A DNA stretch of 64,000 bases, taken from contig NC_087097.1 of the NCBI RefSeq assembly GCF_963855985.1, positions 5,923,001 to 5,987,000 on the forward strand, read 5' to 3'. The DNA comes from Ostrinia nubilalis (taxonomy: Eukaryota; Arthropoda; Insecta; Lepidoptera; Crambidae). A program made the translations under genes and the position numbers. Below, one piece after another: positions 24,136 to 36,389 of the stretch. The notes under the pieces are model-generated. The model saw nothing but the letters and a program-made list of their open reading frames with translations. It ran no database searches and had not been told where the DNA came from. The number at the start of each line of letters is the position of its first letter. The first letter of the stretch is position 1.

Positions 24136-25034
24136 TACCATTAACGGCAGCGTATACAAAAACATACGGTCACTGAGTAATGTACTAAGCCGAGTACTCT
24201 TAAGCTACGTTCAGATCATACACGTTTCATTAACCGATGACAAGTATTTTGCATAACTGCAGTTATTCTCAGAACATAAAGTTGATTTTTCAACAGCTCT
24301 TTTACGCTCTATTTCGCTAAGCGTTATCGCTGACTACCAGCGGCCGATTATTGTGCTACGGAACTACAATTGCTACGATGCTACGGCGTTTCGTCTACAG
24401 ATATAGAAAACCGTAGTCGACTTCGATATTATGCATTATCTCAAAGTATGTAAAATTTTCGTAACGACACTGTTTACGTTACGGTACACGACAGCTAAGA
24501 GAACAAACTTGTTCAGTAGGTAGGTTGTACATCTTGAAATCTGCTGATAATTTTGATATTTTTTATTTTTGGTAAGAAATTCGAAGCCGCTTCGTGAACT
24601 TTCGTGACCTTTTTTTTTTAAATAAGTCATATTAACCATAATAGTTGAGGATTAAAATTACCTTTAATATTTAATATTTTTTCGATTCTGATGATTTTAA
24701 TCTAATACAATAGTTGGTAGTTGAAATAATTGACCTTTAACATTAAAAAGGTCAAGCTAAATGTCACACAGTACTAAATAATTATATTAAAAGATAATAT
24801 CATACCACACTAATCCCTTTAGCGGGCAGCCAATTGCAATTATAATCATAAAAGTCACGTTTCTAACTTAATTAACCCTTTATTTAGATTATCTAGACCA
24901 TAATAATAAACCATTAGATTGGTGCTAAATAAGGTAACTTTTTAAATGCTAGAAGGTATAAAACATAGTGAAAAATGATCTAAAGTTCCTCACCAAGGTA
25001 GGTAATAAGGTATGGTAGGATTTTTGTATAAGGT
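24136..25034. other. Intronic tract, nothing recognised
   Basis: No supportable feature. Confidence 0.4.
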
Positions 25035-25455
25035 ATGGCATTTGCCCGGGCCACAATGCAGGGGACATCTTTAAAAACACTCACACCCCCACGGGCCCAT
25101 TCTTTGGAGGGCCGCTCTCGGTACTTCTCTGATCAGCAGAGCTGACCGAGCAGCGGCATAGAGCAGATCGTAACCCGCTACGGTGGGCCGGGGGTCCTGT
25201 TATACCAGGGCCGCGAGGAGAAAACCTCTATAAAAACAACTGGAGGAGGGGATTGGGGGTTCCCTCGAAGCCAGAGAGGCTCAATAACCCACTGGCCGTC
25301 CCCATAGACCAGTGGGTATCCTGACGAAAAAAAAAGGATACCTATACCTACTAAGGTAGATATTGTAATATGTAACAACAAAACCTCGGTGTAATCGGTG
25401 TACTGTACATTGCATACAAAAAAAATAACCGAATTGAGAACCTCCTCCTTTTGCT
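25035..25455 (-). repeat. GC-rich interspersed repeat joined to 'aaccgacttc' repeat
   Basis: 25035-25330 is unusually GC-rich and opens on the minus strand to a frame ending in RPWYNRTPGPP with no domain I know. It is followed by 'ttgagaacctcctccttttg' and 'aagtcggtta', a widespread lepidopteran repeat end. It is probably a retroelement remnant, class unknown. Confidence 0.4.
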
Positions 25456-25615
25456 GAAGTCGGTTAAAAATGGAAGTTTTTATATTCGAAGTCTTGATTG
25501 TGACGTCATGTATGACGTTAAGTAATGTTGTCACTATCTAATGTAAATCAAAATGACCTAAACAATCAATAACTTTACCTACATTATAAATAACATAAGA
25601 CATAGTAAAGGATGT

Positions 25616-25654
25616 TCGTTTCAGCCGAATGACGTCCACTGCTGGACAAAGGCC
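25616..25654 (-). mobile_element. 39-bp LINE stub with 13-bp target duplication
   Basis: It contains tcgtttcagccgaatgacgt and ends gctggacaaaggcc. The flanks tagtaaaggatgt at 25603-25615 and 25655-25667 are identical direct repeats. This is the extreme 3' end of the same LINE family as 17660-17779. Confidence 0.9.
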
Positions 25655-25667
25655 TAGTAAAGGATGT

Positions 25668-26395
25668 ATAAACAAAATAAAACACTTAATTTCACGGGGA
25701 AAATACCTATAACATTTTCCTTAAAACATTACGTATCATTATGTTTAAAGGAATGATGGAAAAATAAGGACTTCAACCAAAAATTCTGAGAGAAGTATGT
25801 CAATTAAACAACCTTTAAAATAATGCTGCATACTTTGTATTAATTAAGGACAAACATCTCACGGGCCTATTGTTTTAACAAGACCCTTGGCGTTTTCGTA
25901 ATGACGCGACGAAATTGATGGTTGATAAGTAATTATTCGCCTGAATCAGCACATTCAAAGTTCATTAATAATTTGAGATTTCACGATAATTTTGGTGAAG
26001 TATAATTAAGCAAATTAGTATAATTTTGTAAAATATGGAGACGGTAAACAGGAACGTGTCGTTTATTTTTGATAGATAGATTTTTGATATTCGTGAATTC
26101 GTAATTACTATTGTTTTAAACAAATCTTCTATCACATAAGTAATGCACATGTAACTACATCCTACAAATTCAACAGGTTTTCGTCTGCAGCTTCTTTCTT
26201 GTAGATTTTGGTTTGTCATAGAAATACTAGACATAGTGTTTGCCGAAACGTTCAAAAAATTTTCAGGATATACTAGAACATAAAATTCCCTAATAGAGTC
26301 AAGTAAGGTTTACATAAAACTGTATAGATGTGACAGACAGATGTGATAAACGTCATAAAAAATAAAGAACTTATAAAAATCAAGAACCACGGCCT
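25668..26395. other. Intronic tract, nothing recognised
   Basis: A minus-strand frame (25965-26255) shows no domain. Confidence 0.4.
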
Positions 26396-26408
26396 GCAAA
26401 ACTTTGGT

Positions 26409-26491
26409 TTTTTGAAGGGACGCGCGCTGGTAGCTTGAGGAGCTTTTCCAGCTTCACCGGGCAGAGTGGCGAGTACAGAAGGTACTCTAGC
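26409..26491 (-). mobile_element. 83-bp retro-insertion of unknown transcript
   Basis: It is flanked by the 13-bp direct repeat gcaaaactttggt (26396-26408, 26492-26504). On the minus strand the insert is GC-rich and ends in a short A run, as in a 5'-truncated retrocopy. It matches no LINE tail in this window. The source is unidentified. Confidence 0.55.
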
Positions 26492-26504
26492 GCAAAACTT
26501 TGGT

Positions 26505-29330
26505 AATTCTACTACACATACTAGGAGTATAGATTTCAAGGGTTGTGTTAAATTATATAAATTTAAACTAATAACACAAATAACATGTCTAACGCTATCT
26601 TGAGAACAATAGCAAACTGTCCTAAGTCTTAAGATATACTTCTAATCTTGCAGCACGGTACAATGGAGTACCAGGATAAATGGCACTTCGGTATAATAAA
26701 CAAACAGTTGACACAAGATAATAATCCTGTTTTACGTTAAAGTATTAAGCGAGTCTCGTACTGAGTTGTAGCGAGAAGAACTAATTAGTTCAAATTGTGA
26801 ATTCCATCAGATTATAATCTAACGTATTAAGCTGGTTTACTATCGCATGAATTACCTAAAAAAATTGTTTCCTTCAGGGTGAAAATTGTTCTATGGCTAC
26901 AAGATATTATTTCCGTAGATGATTGCTTTTGTTATAATGTTATTGATTCAGAGATTTTGGTACAAATCTTTAAAGGCTGCAGAAAATCTTTTGAAAATTC
27001 AGACATACTCTCGTATGACCACATTCATGGTGTTTTAATTTAATCTTTTATAAATAAAAACCAGAAACCTAAATCGATACCTAATACTTCATTTCCTAAT
27101 ACTTTCCTACAACACTATTTCGCTAGGTACCTATCTTACACACAATCTGATTGTTACGTACAAAATCCTTTTCACTTATCCCACAAGAGCTTTATGCAAA
27201 ACCTACCCAAGCTGCGTGTAACCATACGGGCGGTACACGCGCGGAACAATGTCGTTCCGTTGTGACAACCTTCTTTTAACACTAGAAATACTTGCGGGGC
27301 TTAAATGACCCAGCTTAAATGACGCAGCCGACTGCGCCAGAAGGAGGGTTATGTTTTTACGACTTAATATTGGCAAAATCACGTGCTTCAGCGGGACCGT
27401 CCATATACTAAAAAATAAAAAGATTAGGACTATGATTTTATCTACAGAAAATTAATTCGGTGTCATAATAAAAGTATTCATACACAAAAAATATTAAATC
27501 AATTTAGTATGAGACAGAAGTTTTATCTAGAAAGGCACTAATAAATGGTCGTAATTATGACACACAACCGTCTTTTCAGCCGTTTATATTTTTTTATTAC
27601 TTTAAAATTCCTCACATTTTCTTTTTGTCTAGTTTTAGCGCTAGTTAATGTCGTTCATTCAAGCCAACAATTTCCCTATTAATAACAGTTTTATTTAATC
27701 TTGTCAGTATTTTAAAACTAAATAAAATAACAATAAGGGATCAAATGATCCCAACCATCTTTAAACCTACACCATTTTTTTCCACTGTTAATCTCGACGC
27801 TTCCAACCGAGGTCGTCTAATTTTCCCCCAGTCTCCGCAAGTGGTACGCAAAAGATTGTGTTTGTACAAAGCTTTGTGGCTTTACAGGGGCATTGTCTTG
27901 CATGAGTAGGAAATGACGGGGGTGTAAAGTTGGAACATCCCTGTATGAGGGAATGAATAGTTAGAGTAAAGCTAGTATTTTTTAAACTGGTTCCTTTTTA
28001 TATTACAAATCCAAAGGTATTAAGTACATTGTGCAGTGAAAAGCCTATCAGACTACTTTACGTTTTTATTGGTAGGACATAAAACCAGTCACCTTTTGCA
28101 ACTTTTCCATCTATTCCAATTACGTAATCTACCAAGATGTTTAGGTACCCAGATGTGCTGTGCAATAGTTATGTAATAGTTAAGTAGGATAGTTAATGCT
28201 AGTAACTCTGTAAATCTGTAATGTGAAATTGAAACAAGCTTTACACTTGTTTTCTACTCTACAATCCGTTTCGATTGAAACTCGAGATTTCACATCAGAG
28301 TTTTATACAAAGTTGGTAAGACACGTACAGAACTTGCAACAATCGACTTTCTCCCTTTAGTTTTAAAACTTAAACTTCATTAAGATTAACTCCTACCTAC
28401 TACACGTTTTGTTCAGGACTGAGCTCTTATAAAAGTTACAAGCCGCGTACTCATTATTATACTCACTACGTTCCTTAATGTAAAGAGAGTATCGTCGATT
28501 GGATCGTTCGATGGCGCAGAAATGTTCGATAAATATAATTGTGCTTATGTAAGAGAATGGAATACTAACTAATGATAATGTTTTCCGTGGTGTTAGAACT
28601 TTGTTTATAAATTTAATTCCGCGTTGACCTGCGTTAACGCGCGTTACATAACCTTTTAGTCGACGGAGTTAATCTTATGTAGTCAATAGGTACAGTCGCG
28701 GAATGAAAAGGTTCGTCATCTTAGTGTCGGTTTTCGCTTGTACTAGGTACTGTAAGAGTCAAACCTGCCAACATAACAGTGCAAGAAACAGTGCTGCTAA
28801 CATTTAAATAAATATGACGTTTGCTAACGAATAAGGTTTTGCTTGTTTATTTTTCTATCCCATCAATGCAATGCAATGATGACATTGACCAATTGACAAT
28901 AGTTTTTTTTATTTAATAGAAATAATAATGTCAGCTTGAACCAACAAGAAGGTTTTAGTTTATCAATCAAAATAATCTTCTTGACAAGATAAATCGTCAA
29001 ACAACTTTGATCTGAATAATTTTGAACTTTACTGACGAACAGTTAAAGATTATTTTCTCTAACTCGAGATTATTCTGTAACATAGTTTCAAAAGGTAATA
29101 TGTGCTCGCGATTCGTTGAAGGAATCAATTTGAAAACTGACGAACCTTTTCATTCCGTGACTGTACATTTGTTGCGTTTCAGGTATCAGCCACAAATCCG
29201 ATTGTCGTTAACATCCGTCTTAACATACAAGAGTGTTAGTGGAGTCGTTCTCTGTGAAACCCATTTGAATTGAGACAGTTAAAATAAATATTTAAATTCT
29301 AGAATTTATATGGGTTTATATTCTTAGACA
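26505..29330. other. Longest repeat-poor stretch of the intron
   Basis: I see no TE, hairpin or exon in this 2.8 kb. The composition is AT-rich with small GC-richer patches near 27230 and 28630. Confidence 0.35.
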
Positions 29331-29355
29331 ATGCCATGTAATGCAGTAAATTGTG
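29331..29355 (+). other. Possible microexon reading MPCNAVNC followed by a donor
   Basis: An ATG followed by 'ccatgtaatgcagtaaattg' gives MPCNAVNC, then a consensus donor gtaagtag. The C-x4-C start resembles a THAP zinc-finger N-terminus, found in P-element transposases and host genes. No following THAP exon was found, so this may be chance. Confidence 0.2.
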
Positions 29356-29359
29356 GTAA

Positions 29360-30195
29360 GTAGTTAATATGAACAATCTTCTGAAACCAGTTTGTATTTT
29401 TCATGTCAAAATGTGACGTATTTTCTGCTCTCCCTTATAAAATTGGATTACCTTTTGAACATGCGCGTAGTTCCATTAATTAAATTTCGTTACAGAATCG
29501 TTGCAGCCGAAAGTAGAGCAAATTTTAAAATATAGCTACCAAAATATTTTCAGATTTTTCATTATTTTATAAATCTCACGTGTAAAATCTGTTCGTACGA
29601 AAATTTTATGTTTAAAACTTTGCTCTAAGAAAATATTTCCTAACTATCTTTTTATTATATTACGTGTATTTTTACGTACGTTAATAAATTTTATAAGTGA
29701 AATACTTAGTTAAGTGTTAGGTTACATTAAAATAAGCCTGAAATTTTCCATCCTTTCATTATCTTTTCGAAATACGAATGAATTAATTTTACTAATCAAT
29801 TCATACACGTACCTTAATAAACCACAAGGAGAATCATCTCACTAACGAGTACCTACTTACTGTTAAAATAACTAAATGATCAATGTGGTAATGAATAGAT
29901 TGCGTGACTACCCGCACTAACTCGCGCTGTCGCCCGATAAAATGTATACTAGATTCAGGTTTCAAACTAGGTATTGTGCTAATAAACGCGATGATGCAAT
30001 TATAACGTAATATTAATTGGAATAAAATAATTGCATACGAGCTTTTGAAAGCAAAAACTTTAGAAAAACTTATCAAGTTCTATTATATGATGAGATGATG
30101 AGATAATAAGATAGGAAGACTTTTTAAGATTATTTCTGATTTTAATTGGTTTTTTAAGTTTGTTTAACTATCTGTAGGTACACTACTAATCTATA
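29360..30195. other. Intronic tract, nothing recognised
   Basis: It is very AT-rich. No supportable feature was seen. Confidence 0.4.
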
Positions 30196-30197
30196 TC

Positions 30198-30596
30198 TAT
30201 CTATTATATAAAAGAAAGTCGTGTTAGTTACACCACTTATAACTCAAGAACGGCTGAACCGATTTAGCTGAAAATTGTCAGGGAGGTAGTTTAGAGCCAG
30301 GAGAAGGACATAGGATACTTTTTATCCCGTTCGAAATTAAAAAAAGTCTGCTTATTTATTGCCATTAAGGCGGAACAAAGTTCGCCGGGTCAGCTAGTAT
30401 ATATATAAAAGAAAGTCGTGTTAGTTACTCCACTTATAACTCAAGAACGGCTGAACCGATTTAGCTGAAAATTGTCAGGGAGGTAGTTTAGAGCAAGGAG
30501 AAGGACATAGGATACTTTTTATCGCGTTCGAAATTAAAAAAAAAGTCTGCTTATTTATTGCCATTAAGGCGGAACAAAGTTCGCCGGGTCAGCTAG
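30198..30596 (+). mobile_element. Head-to-tail dimer of a Helitron-like element
   Basis: Two copies with a 199-bp period both end 'gttcgccgggtcagctag' (30397 and 30596). Each has 'cttataactcaagaacggct' and a terminal stem formed by ggcggaac and gttcgcc. They differ at only a few bases. The direct join with no spacer is typical of tandem Helitron copies. Confidence 0.8.
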
Positions 30597-31513
30597 TTTA
30601 TAATAAAATCTACACAATGTGTAGTACACATGACTTTATTTTACTGTTAACTAAAGAAACTGATGTTACTTTTCCATTATTTCATCTAATTACATTTACG
30701 TTAAGATTAAAAGTAGGTTATGAGCAAACTTATTGTCTTCATAAGATGATATCGAAGCAACAAATCGCTGAATTTTGAAACAAAGTCTCGACTAACAAAC
30801 AATTTCTCCCCCACTGTGTAAATTAAATTATGTATTGTTGGCTCAAACAAAGCAACCGGATCCATGGAGTTTAAACATAACAGCTGTTTCCGTTTCTATG
30901 GCATTTGTGGCATAAAGAATTTAAGGCGGGATTATGGGGTTCTCAAACGATGGTGAACCATCTGGCACCATGATAAGTAGGCACGTAGGTAATAAGTAGG
31001 TACTTACTACCGTTAAAGACGTCAGTGGTTAGAAAGTAAACTTTGAACAGAAAGAAAACATATTTACCTAAGATCGCACTGTAAAATTCAATAGTTTTGT
31101 AACTCAAAATGTGACTTTTTACAGAACTGGTGAAAAAAAATATTATCAAACTACATTTTTGCACTATCTGTGTGATTTATCATAGTACAGTATTCCAGAC
31201 TACGTTTGTCCAGAATACAAGATAATTTTGTTTCTACCAATACAATTGTTAGTTTTCAGTAAATATTGAGAGTCGTAAATGTTGAACCGCTGTTATTAAA
31301 ACAGCCTCTATTGCCCACATATACTCCAAAAATAAGTTTGAAGAACAACAAAATACAGTTGCAACCGTTTACGACCGTTAGTTACCGGAAATGAGTCTGT
31401 AAATTCATAGTTTCAAGTAGTGTCAGACTGAAAATTTACTGTAAATTTTGGTTCTAGATTACGGTAACTATAACTACAATATTATCAATAATTCAATAGA
31501 CACTCATATTTTA
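30597..31513. other. Intronic tract, nothing recognised
   Basis: No gene or repeat. Confidence 0.4.
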
Positions 31514-31515
31514 TA

Positions 31516-32621
31516 CAGTGTGAGTCACGTTAAAGTGTACACATGAAAATAGATGAAACTAGACCTATTTTTATCGACAAAAAATAGGTCAAAAAAATTT
31601 TGAGATTTTATTTTTAATTTTTTATAGAATTTTTTTTCTTCCAATTACTTATTGTAAAGACAACGTAATAACTTTTAAACTAAGAGGTATATCCTGATAA
31701 AATAAAAACAGTAATAATGCTGAATAACAGGCAATACTAAAAAAATACATAAAATACACAAAAAAGGCCAACAAATAATAAAAAATGATACTTTTTGAAA
31801 AAAATCTGCTTTTAAATTCGTGTTTTTTTGGTTATTTGATAAATTTCTCCAAAAAATGCCCCTATAACCAGTGGTTTTGATTATTTTGTATTATTCTCTA
31901 TCGTATTACCTTCGTAAAACCTAAAATCGCATGTCTCTATCCCTATCACAACGTTTGCAATGATCGTTTGAACTAAGCCTCTCCGGGCGCGCCATTCAAC
32001 GCTTCGTTAACAACGAAACTGAAAATGGCTCTAGATTTGTAATTTTGATAAAGACAAGTTAGATTTCAAATAAAAACAAAAGATTTCGAAGTAAAATAAG
32101 CATTTTAGTTAAAATTAAAATTGTCGCTACCTGTAGCGGAGAATAATGTTGTGGCAGGCCTTTCTTCAAACGATCATAGCAAATGTTGTGATAGGGATAG
32201 AGACATGCGATTTCTGGTTTTACAAAGATAATACGATAGAGAATAATACAAAGTAATAAAAAACACCTGTTATAGGGGCATTTTTTGGAGAAATTTATCA
32301 AATAACCAAAAAAAACACGAATTTATAAGCAATTTTTTTTCAAAAAGTATCATTTTTTATTATTTGTTGGCATTTTTTGTATATTTTATGTATTTTTTTA
32401 GTATCGGCTGTTATTTAGTATTATTACTGTTTTTATTTTATCAGGATATACCGCTTAGTTTAAAAGTTATTACGTTTTCTTTACAATAAGTAATTGGAAG
32501 AAAAAAAAATCTATAAAAAATTAAAAAAAAATCTAAAAAAAATTATGACCTCTTTTTTGTCGATAAAAATAGGTCTAGTTTCATCTATTTTCATATGTAC
32601 ACTTTAACGTGACTCACACTG
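31516..32621. mobile_element. 1106-bp foldback element, TIR CAGTGTGAGTCACG, TA target
   Basis: The ends cagtgtgagtcacgttaaag and the inverse are flanked by TA (31514-31515, 32622-32623). The arms of about 460 bp are near-complementary. The central 180 bp (about 31979-32159) is not repeated. There is no transposase. The start CAGTGTG is shared with the other TA-flanked foldbacks. Confidence 0.9.
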
Positions 32622-32623
32622 TA

Positions 32624-33278
32624 TAACTGGTATATTTTTAGTTTTAGTGCTGATCGATCTAAACTAAAACCTGCTTTAAAATCTAATTCAAAATCTTGTA
32701 AAAGTGACTTGTTCTTGAAATAGCTTTACAACTGGTGTAATAATATCATTAACATGAGTACCTAATGAATATTCGTTCTCATCAAATTTGCAAATAATAT
32801 TTGGTAACATTACCAGGTTATTTCTTTTCAGGAAAAATGTAGCAAAAAATTTTCGATGTAATACGCCATTTCAGTGTTTCAGGTATTTAACAATGTGACT
32901 TTCCAGTGCATATAAGTTCCCAAATTTTGTAAAAGTTGAATGAACGTAGAATTTTTGTGAACGACATTACAAGTATGAGTAACAAATTGAAGTATTACGT
33001 GTATTCAATAGTCAGAACTATTCAGTAGCTTCTGAATGGTTACATACTCGTATTTTATGTGAGTGTTCGTCTACGGTTTTATGGAAATTGGGAAATAAAT
33101 CACTCGGTTTACAACTGTTAGACAAACTGTTGCACAGTTCTCGAAATAAAGTAAACAATCAATGATTTTGAGACTTATCGATGAGAGTTAAATTCAAAAT
33201 CCATTGAGATTTTGAAATTTTTTGTGGTAACTTGATGTGCCAATTTTTATCTTTTGTAATTTTGCATTATACCTTTCT
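32624..33278. other. Intronic tract, nothing recognised
   Basis: No supportable feature. Confidence 0.4.
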
Positions 33279-33736
33279 ATACTAATATTATAAAGAGGTA
33301 AAGTTTGTGTGTTTGTATATTTGTTAAATTGTAAGGGGTAATCTCGGGATCTACTGAACCGATTTTAAAAATTATTTCACCAATAGAAAGCCACATTATT
33401 GCTGAGTGTCATAGGTTATACATGGTGTTAGGTAAAAGGGGTATATGAGCCGACACTAGCCCATGTTAACATGGGCATATAAATGGTATGGTGAAGTCAG
33501 AAATTCGATATCATCATTTTGTTTTTTTGAATTTTCATACAAAATAAATTTTATAAAATCTGATTTGTATGAATATTAAAATAATTAAAATTAAGATATC
33601 AATTTTCTGACTTCACCATACCATTTATATGCCCATGTTAACATGGGCTAGTGTCGGCTCATATACCCATTTACCTAACACCCTGTATAAAAAACTGAAA
33701 AATTCCACGCGGCCGAAGCCGCGGGCGGAAAGCTAG
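33279..33736 (+). mobile_element. Helitron-like element interrupted by a MITE
   Basis: It starts 'actaatattataaagaggta' and ends with the hairpin 'gcggccgaagccgcggg' and gctag before T. The MITE at 33421-33685 sits in its middle. Confidence 0.75.
33421..33685. mobile_element. 265-bp foldback MITE, second copy
   Basis: It has the same ends, length and TA flanks (33419-33420, 33686-33687) as 8099-8363. The left TIR has two changes (catggtgtta). The loop orientation is opposite to the first copy. Confidence 0.9.
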
Positions 33737-34886
33737 TACTTTGTTAAAAAAACATCTCTTATCGCCAAAAGTTTAGGTATGTAACTTTACGGAAGACTAA
33801 ATTTATTTATAAAAGAAAATATTTTTCTTCGAAAACGAAACAATAAGAAAGAGGAACTTCACGAAACTTGAGTAATTAAAACGGCCATATTTTTTCTTTT
33901 AACCAATTTGCTGCTAATTACTCATTTAGGACGAAAACGCTCAACGCAACTGTCAGTTGACAATGAAATATTATTTGTAAAAACTTTTTCTCTGCTCGAG
34001 AGAATTTTATCTCTAGTAATAATTCTCTAAAAAAATTATCTACACTAATATTATAAAGAGGAAAACTTTGTTTGTTTGTTTGTTTGTTTGTTTAGTTGTA
34101 ATGGATAGGCTCAAAAACTACTGGACCGATTTTAAAAATTCTTTCACCATTCGAAAGCTACATAACTCACGAGTAACATAGGCTAAATTTTATTTTGGAA
34201 AAAAGTAGGGTCCCGTAAAATATTTGGGATTTTCATAAGACGTGGAAAAGCGCCATCTATCGTCATTGGTTAAAATCTTCTTGCTCCTGACAAAAATTTT
34301 TGAGGTACGTAAATATTCATGAAGGCAAAGCTGTCAAACGCCATCTATCGGCATCATTAGTAAATTAGTAACTAAATATTACATGTACTATGAATAACGC
34401 TGTTCGTAAATAGTATCGAAAATTTAATAAATAAAGATATTTTATGTAATTGAACCATTCACTGTATGTACCTATTTGAATCATTCACTGTGTTTAAACG
34501 AGCAAATCAAAGTGTTAATTTTAATTAGTGACTTTTTACAAACTTCCTTGCAAATTCTTATTAAGTGCCGCCATCTACCGAGATGAATATTAGGGTACGG
34601 TTCAGCGGCGGACAAATGGGATGGGCGCGTGGGCGATTGTAGTTAAATAGGATAAGAATTACTTGGTTTTTGTTTTCTGTATGTAATTTGTTAATTTTTT
34701 GGTAGGGTCTTTATTTTAATTACTTAGGTTGGTAGGTACTTACTTATTTGATTTTAATGATAATTACTATAGGTACGTATAATTTTAGTAGAAGGAAAGG
34801 CCATTGAATGACTAAGTGACTCACTCACTCATCACGAAGTCTCAGAAACTACATGTCTCAAAAGAGTTCTTATAGGGGTTAATGGT

Positions 34887-35168
34887 CTATTCCACCTGGC
34901 TTTGATCACCAAGATGATCAAAGTGGACTCCAGTTAAATTATTATTTTTAGTGTTCTTTGATCACCTATAAATAAATCATACCTCTGAATTGTCACATAC
35001 ATGTCCAATTTGTTTATTGCGGTTTTTAAACTAGAGTCCACTTGGCTCACCCAGGACATCGTATCCGTGGGTGATCAAAGGCACAGAATAAATTCAAAGG
35101 ACACTAAATTGTCGCTGTAAGTCCACTTTGATCACCTGACTTTGATCAGCCAGAAAGTGGAATACACC
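34887..35168. mobile_element. MITE-like inverted repeat inside copy A
   Basis: The ends 'ggtctattccacctggcttt' and the inverse-like 'agaaagtggaatacacc' enclose several 'ctttgatcacc' motifs in both orientations. The same block is present in copy B (about 49192-49473). Confidence 0.65.
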
Positions 35169-35345
35169 TCCTTTTAGAACGTAGGTAGTCACTAAGACGA
35201 AATTTTGCAAAATTCAACCCTTATGGGAGTTAAAAAGGGGGTTAGAAGTTTGTATTGCAGTCCTCGGTTTTTAAAGTAAGAGACTTGAAAGTTAAAATGT
35301 ATGCTCACTATGATCTCTAGATATTGTGGAGGTGTACATATACTG

Positions 35346-36134
35346 TTCGGTACACTGTGGTACTGTGTACACATCGGTTTGCCGACGATATTGTGGTCAT
35401 GGCAGAATCGTTGGAAGATCTTGGATTGTGCCAACAGGTAGGCCTGAGGATGAACATGGACAAAACGAAGCTTATGTCGAATGCCCATGTTGCGCCCTAC
35501 CCAGTTTCAGTTGGGAGCTCAATTCTCGAGATTGTCGACAAGTAGGTATGTCTACCTCGGACAAACGATCCAGCTAGGTAGGTCCAATTTCGAGAAGGAG
35601 GTCAATCGACGAATCCAACTCGGCTGGGCAGCGTTCGGGAAACTACGCAACATCTTTTCGTCCAAAATACCTCAATGCCTAGAGTGTATAACCAATGTGT
35701 GTTACCAGTGATAACTTATGGCTCGGAAACGTGGCCTCTCACTATAGGCCTTATACAGAAGCTCAGTTGCACAGCGTGCTATGAAGAGGGCTATGCTTGG
35801 TGTTTCTTTGCGAGATCGAATCAGAAATGAGGAGATCCGTAAACGAACCAAAGTCGCTGACATAGCCCGACGGATTAGCAAGCTGAAGTGGCAATGGGCA
35901 GGGCACATAGTACGCAGAACTGATGGGGCAGAATGGTTCTGGAATGGAGGCCGCGTACCGGAAAACGTAGCGTGGGACTTCCACCTACAAGGTGGACCGA
36001 CGACATCGTAAAGGTAGCAGGGAAGCGCTGGACGCAGGCCGCTTCCAATCGATCAACATGGAAAGCATTGGGGGAGGCCTATGTTCAGCAGTGGACGTCC
36101 TATGGCTGAAATGGTGGTGGTGGTGGTGGTGGTG
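35346..36134 (+). pseudogene. Broken RTE-clade LINE (reverse transcriptase end) inside copy A
   Basis: It includes a FADDIVVMAESLEDLG reverse-transcriptase motif, then YVYLGQTIQL, MKRAMLGVSLRDRIR and GHIVRRTDGAEWFW, spread over three frames with frameshifts and an internal loss after LEDLG. It ends in 'ctatggctgaaatggtgg' and a (GGT)n tail. The flanks gtacatatactg (35334-35345) and gtacatattactg (36135-36147) look like its target duplication, with one indel. Confidence 0.85.
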
Positions 36135-36389
36135 GTACATATTACTGAAAATGTATCATAAGAAATCAACTACGGGGGCTAAGGAGATAAAAGGAAGGTT
36201 GGAAGTTTATATTATGAAAGTCCTATGTGTTTAAAGTAAGAGAGTTGAAATTTAAAATGCTGTAGATGCTAAGAGCGGATTTTATGAAACTCCACCCCTA
36301 ATGGAGTAAAACGAGGTCCACGCGTACGAAGTCGCGGGCGGCCGCTAGTATACTAATAAGTTGAAAGCGAATGTAACTCTGTCTATCTG

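Larger units (their letters stand above)
34039..36348 (+). mobile_element. 2310-bp Helitron-like composite, copy A
   Basis: It starts TC after an A (34038), with 'tctacactaatattataaag' and a (TTTG)n run. It ends 'gtcgcgggcggccgctag' before T. The A-TC...CTAG-T borders fit Helitrons. Inside are a hairpin element (34887-35168) and a broken RTE LINE piece (35346-36134). It has no Rep/helicase. Copy B at 48012-50321 has the same length in the reverse orientation and different flanks. Confidence 0.85.

Noticed and set aside
29022..29273. 83-codon plus-strand frame
   Set aside because: There is no domain, no homology I recognise, and the length is within chance for this base composition.
35192..36234. 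Several overlapping frames mirrored at 48126-49168
   Set aside because: They are frames of the frameshifted LINE piece and its antisense in the two composites, not separate genes.
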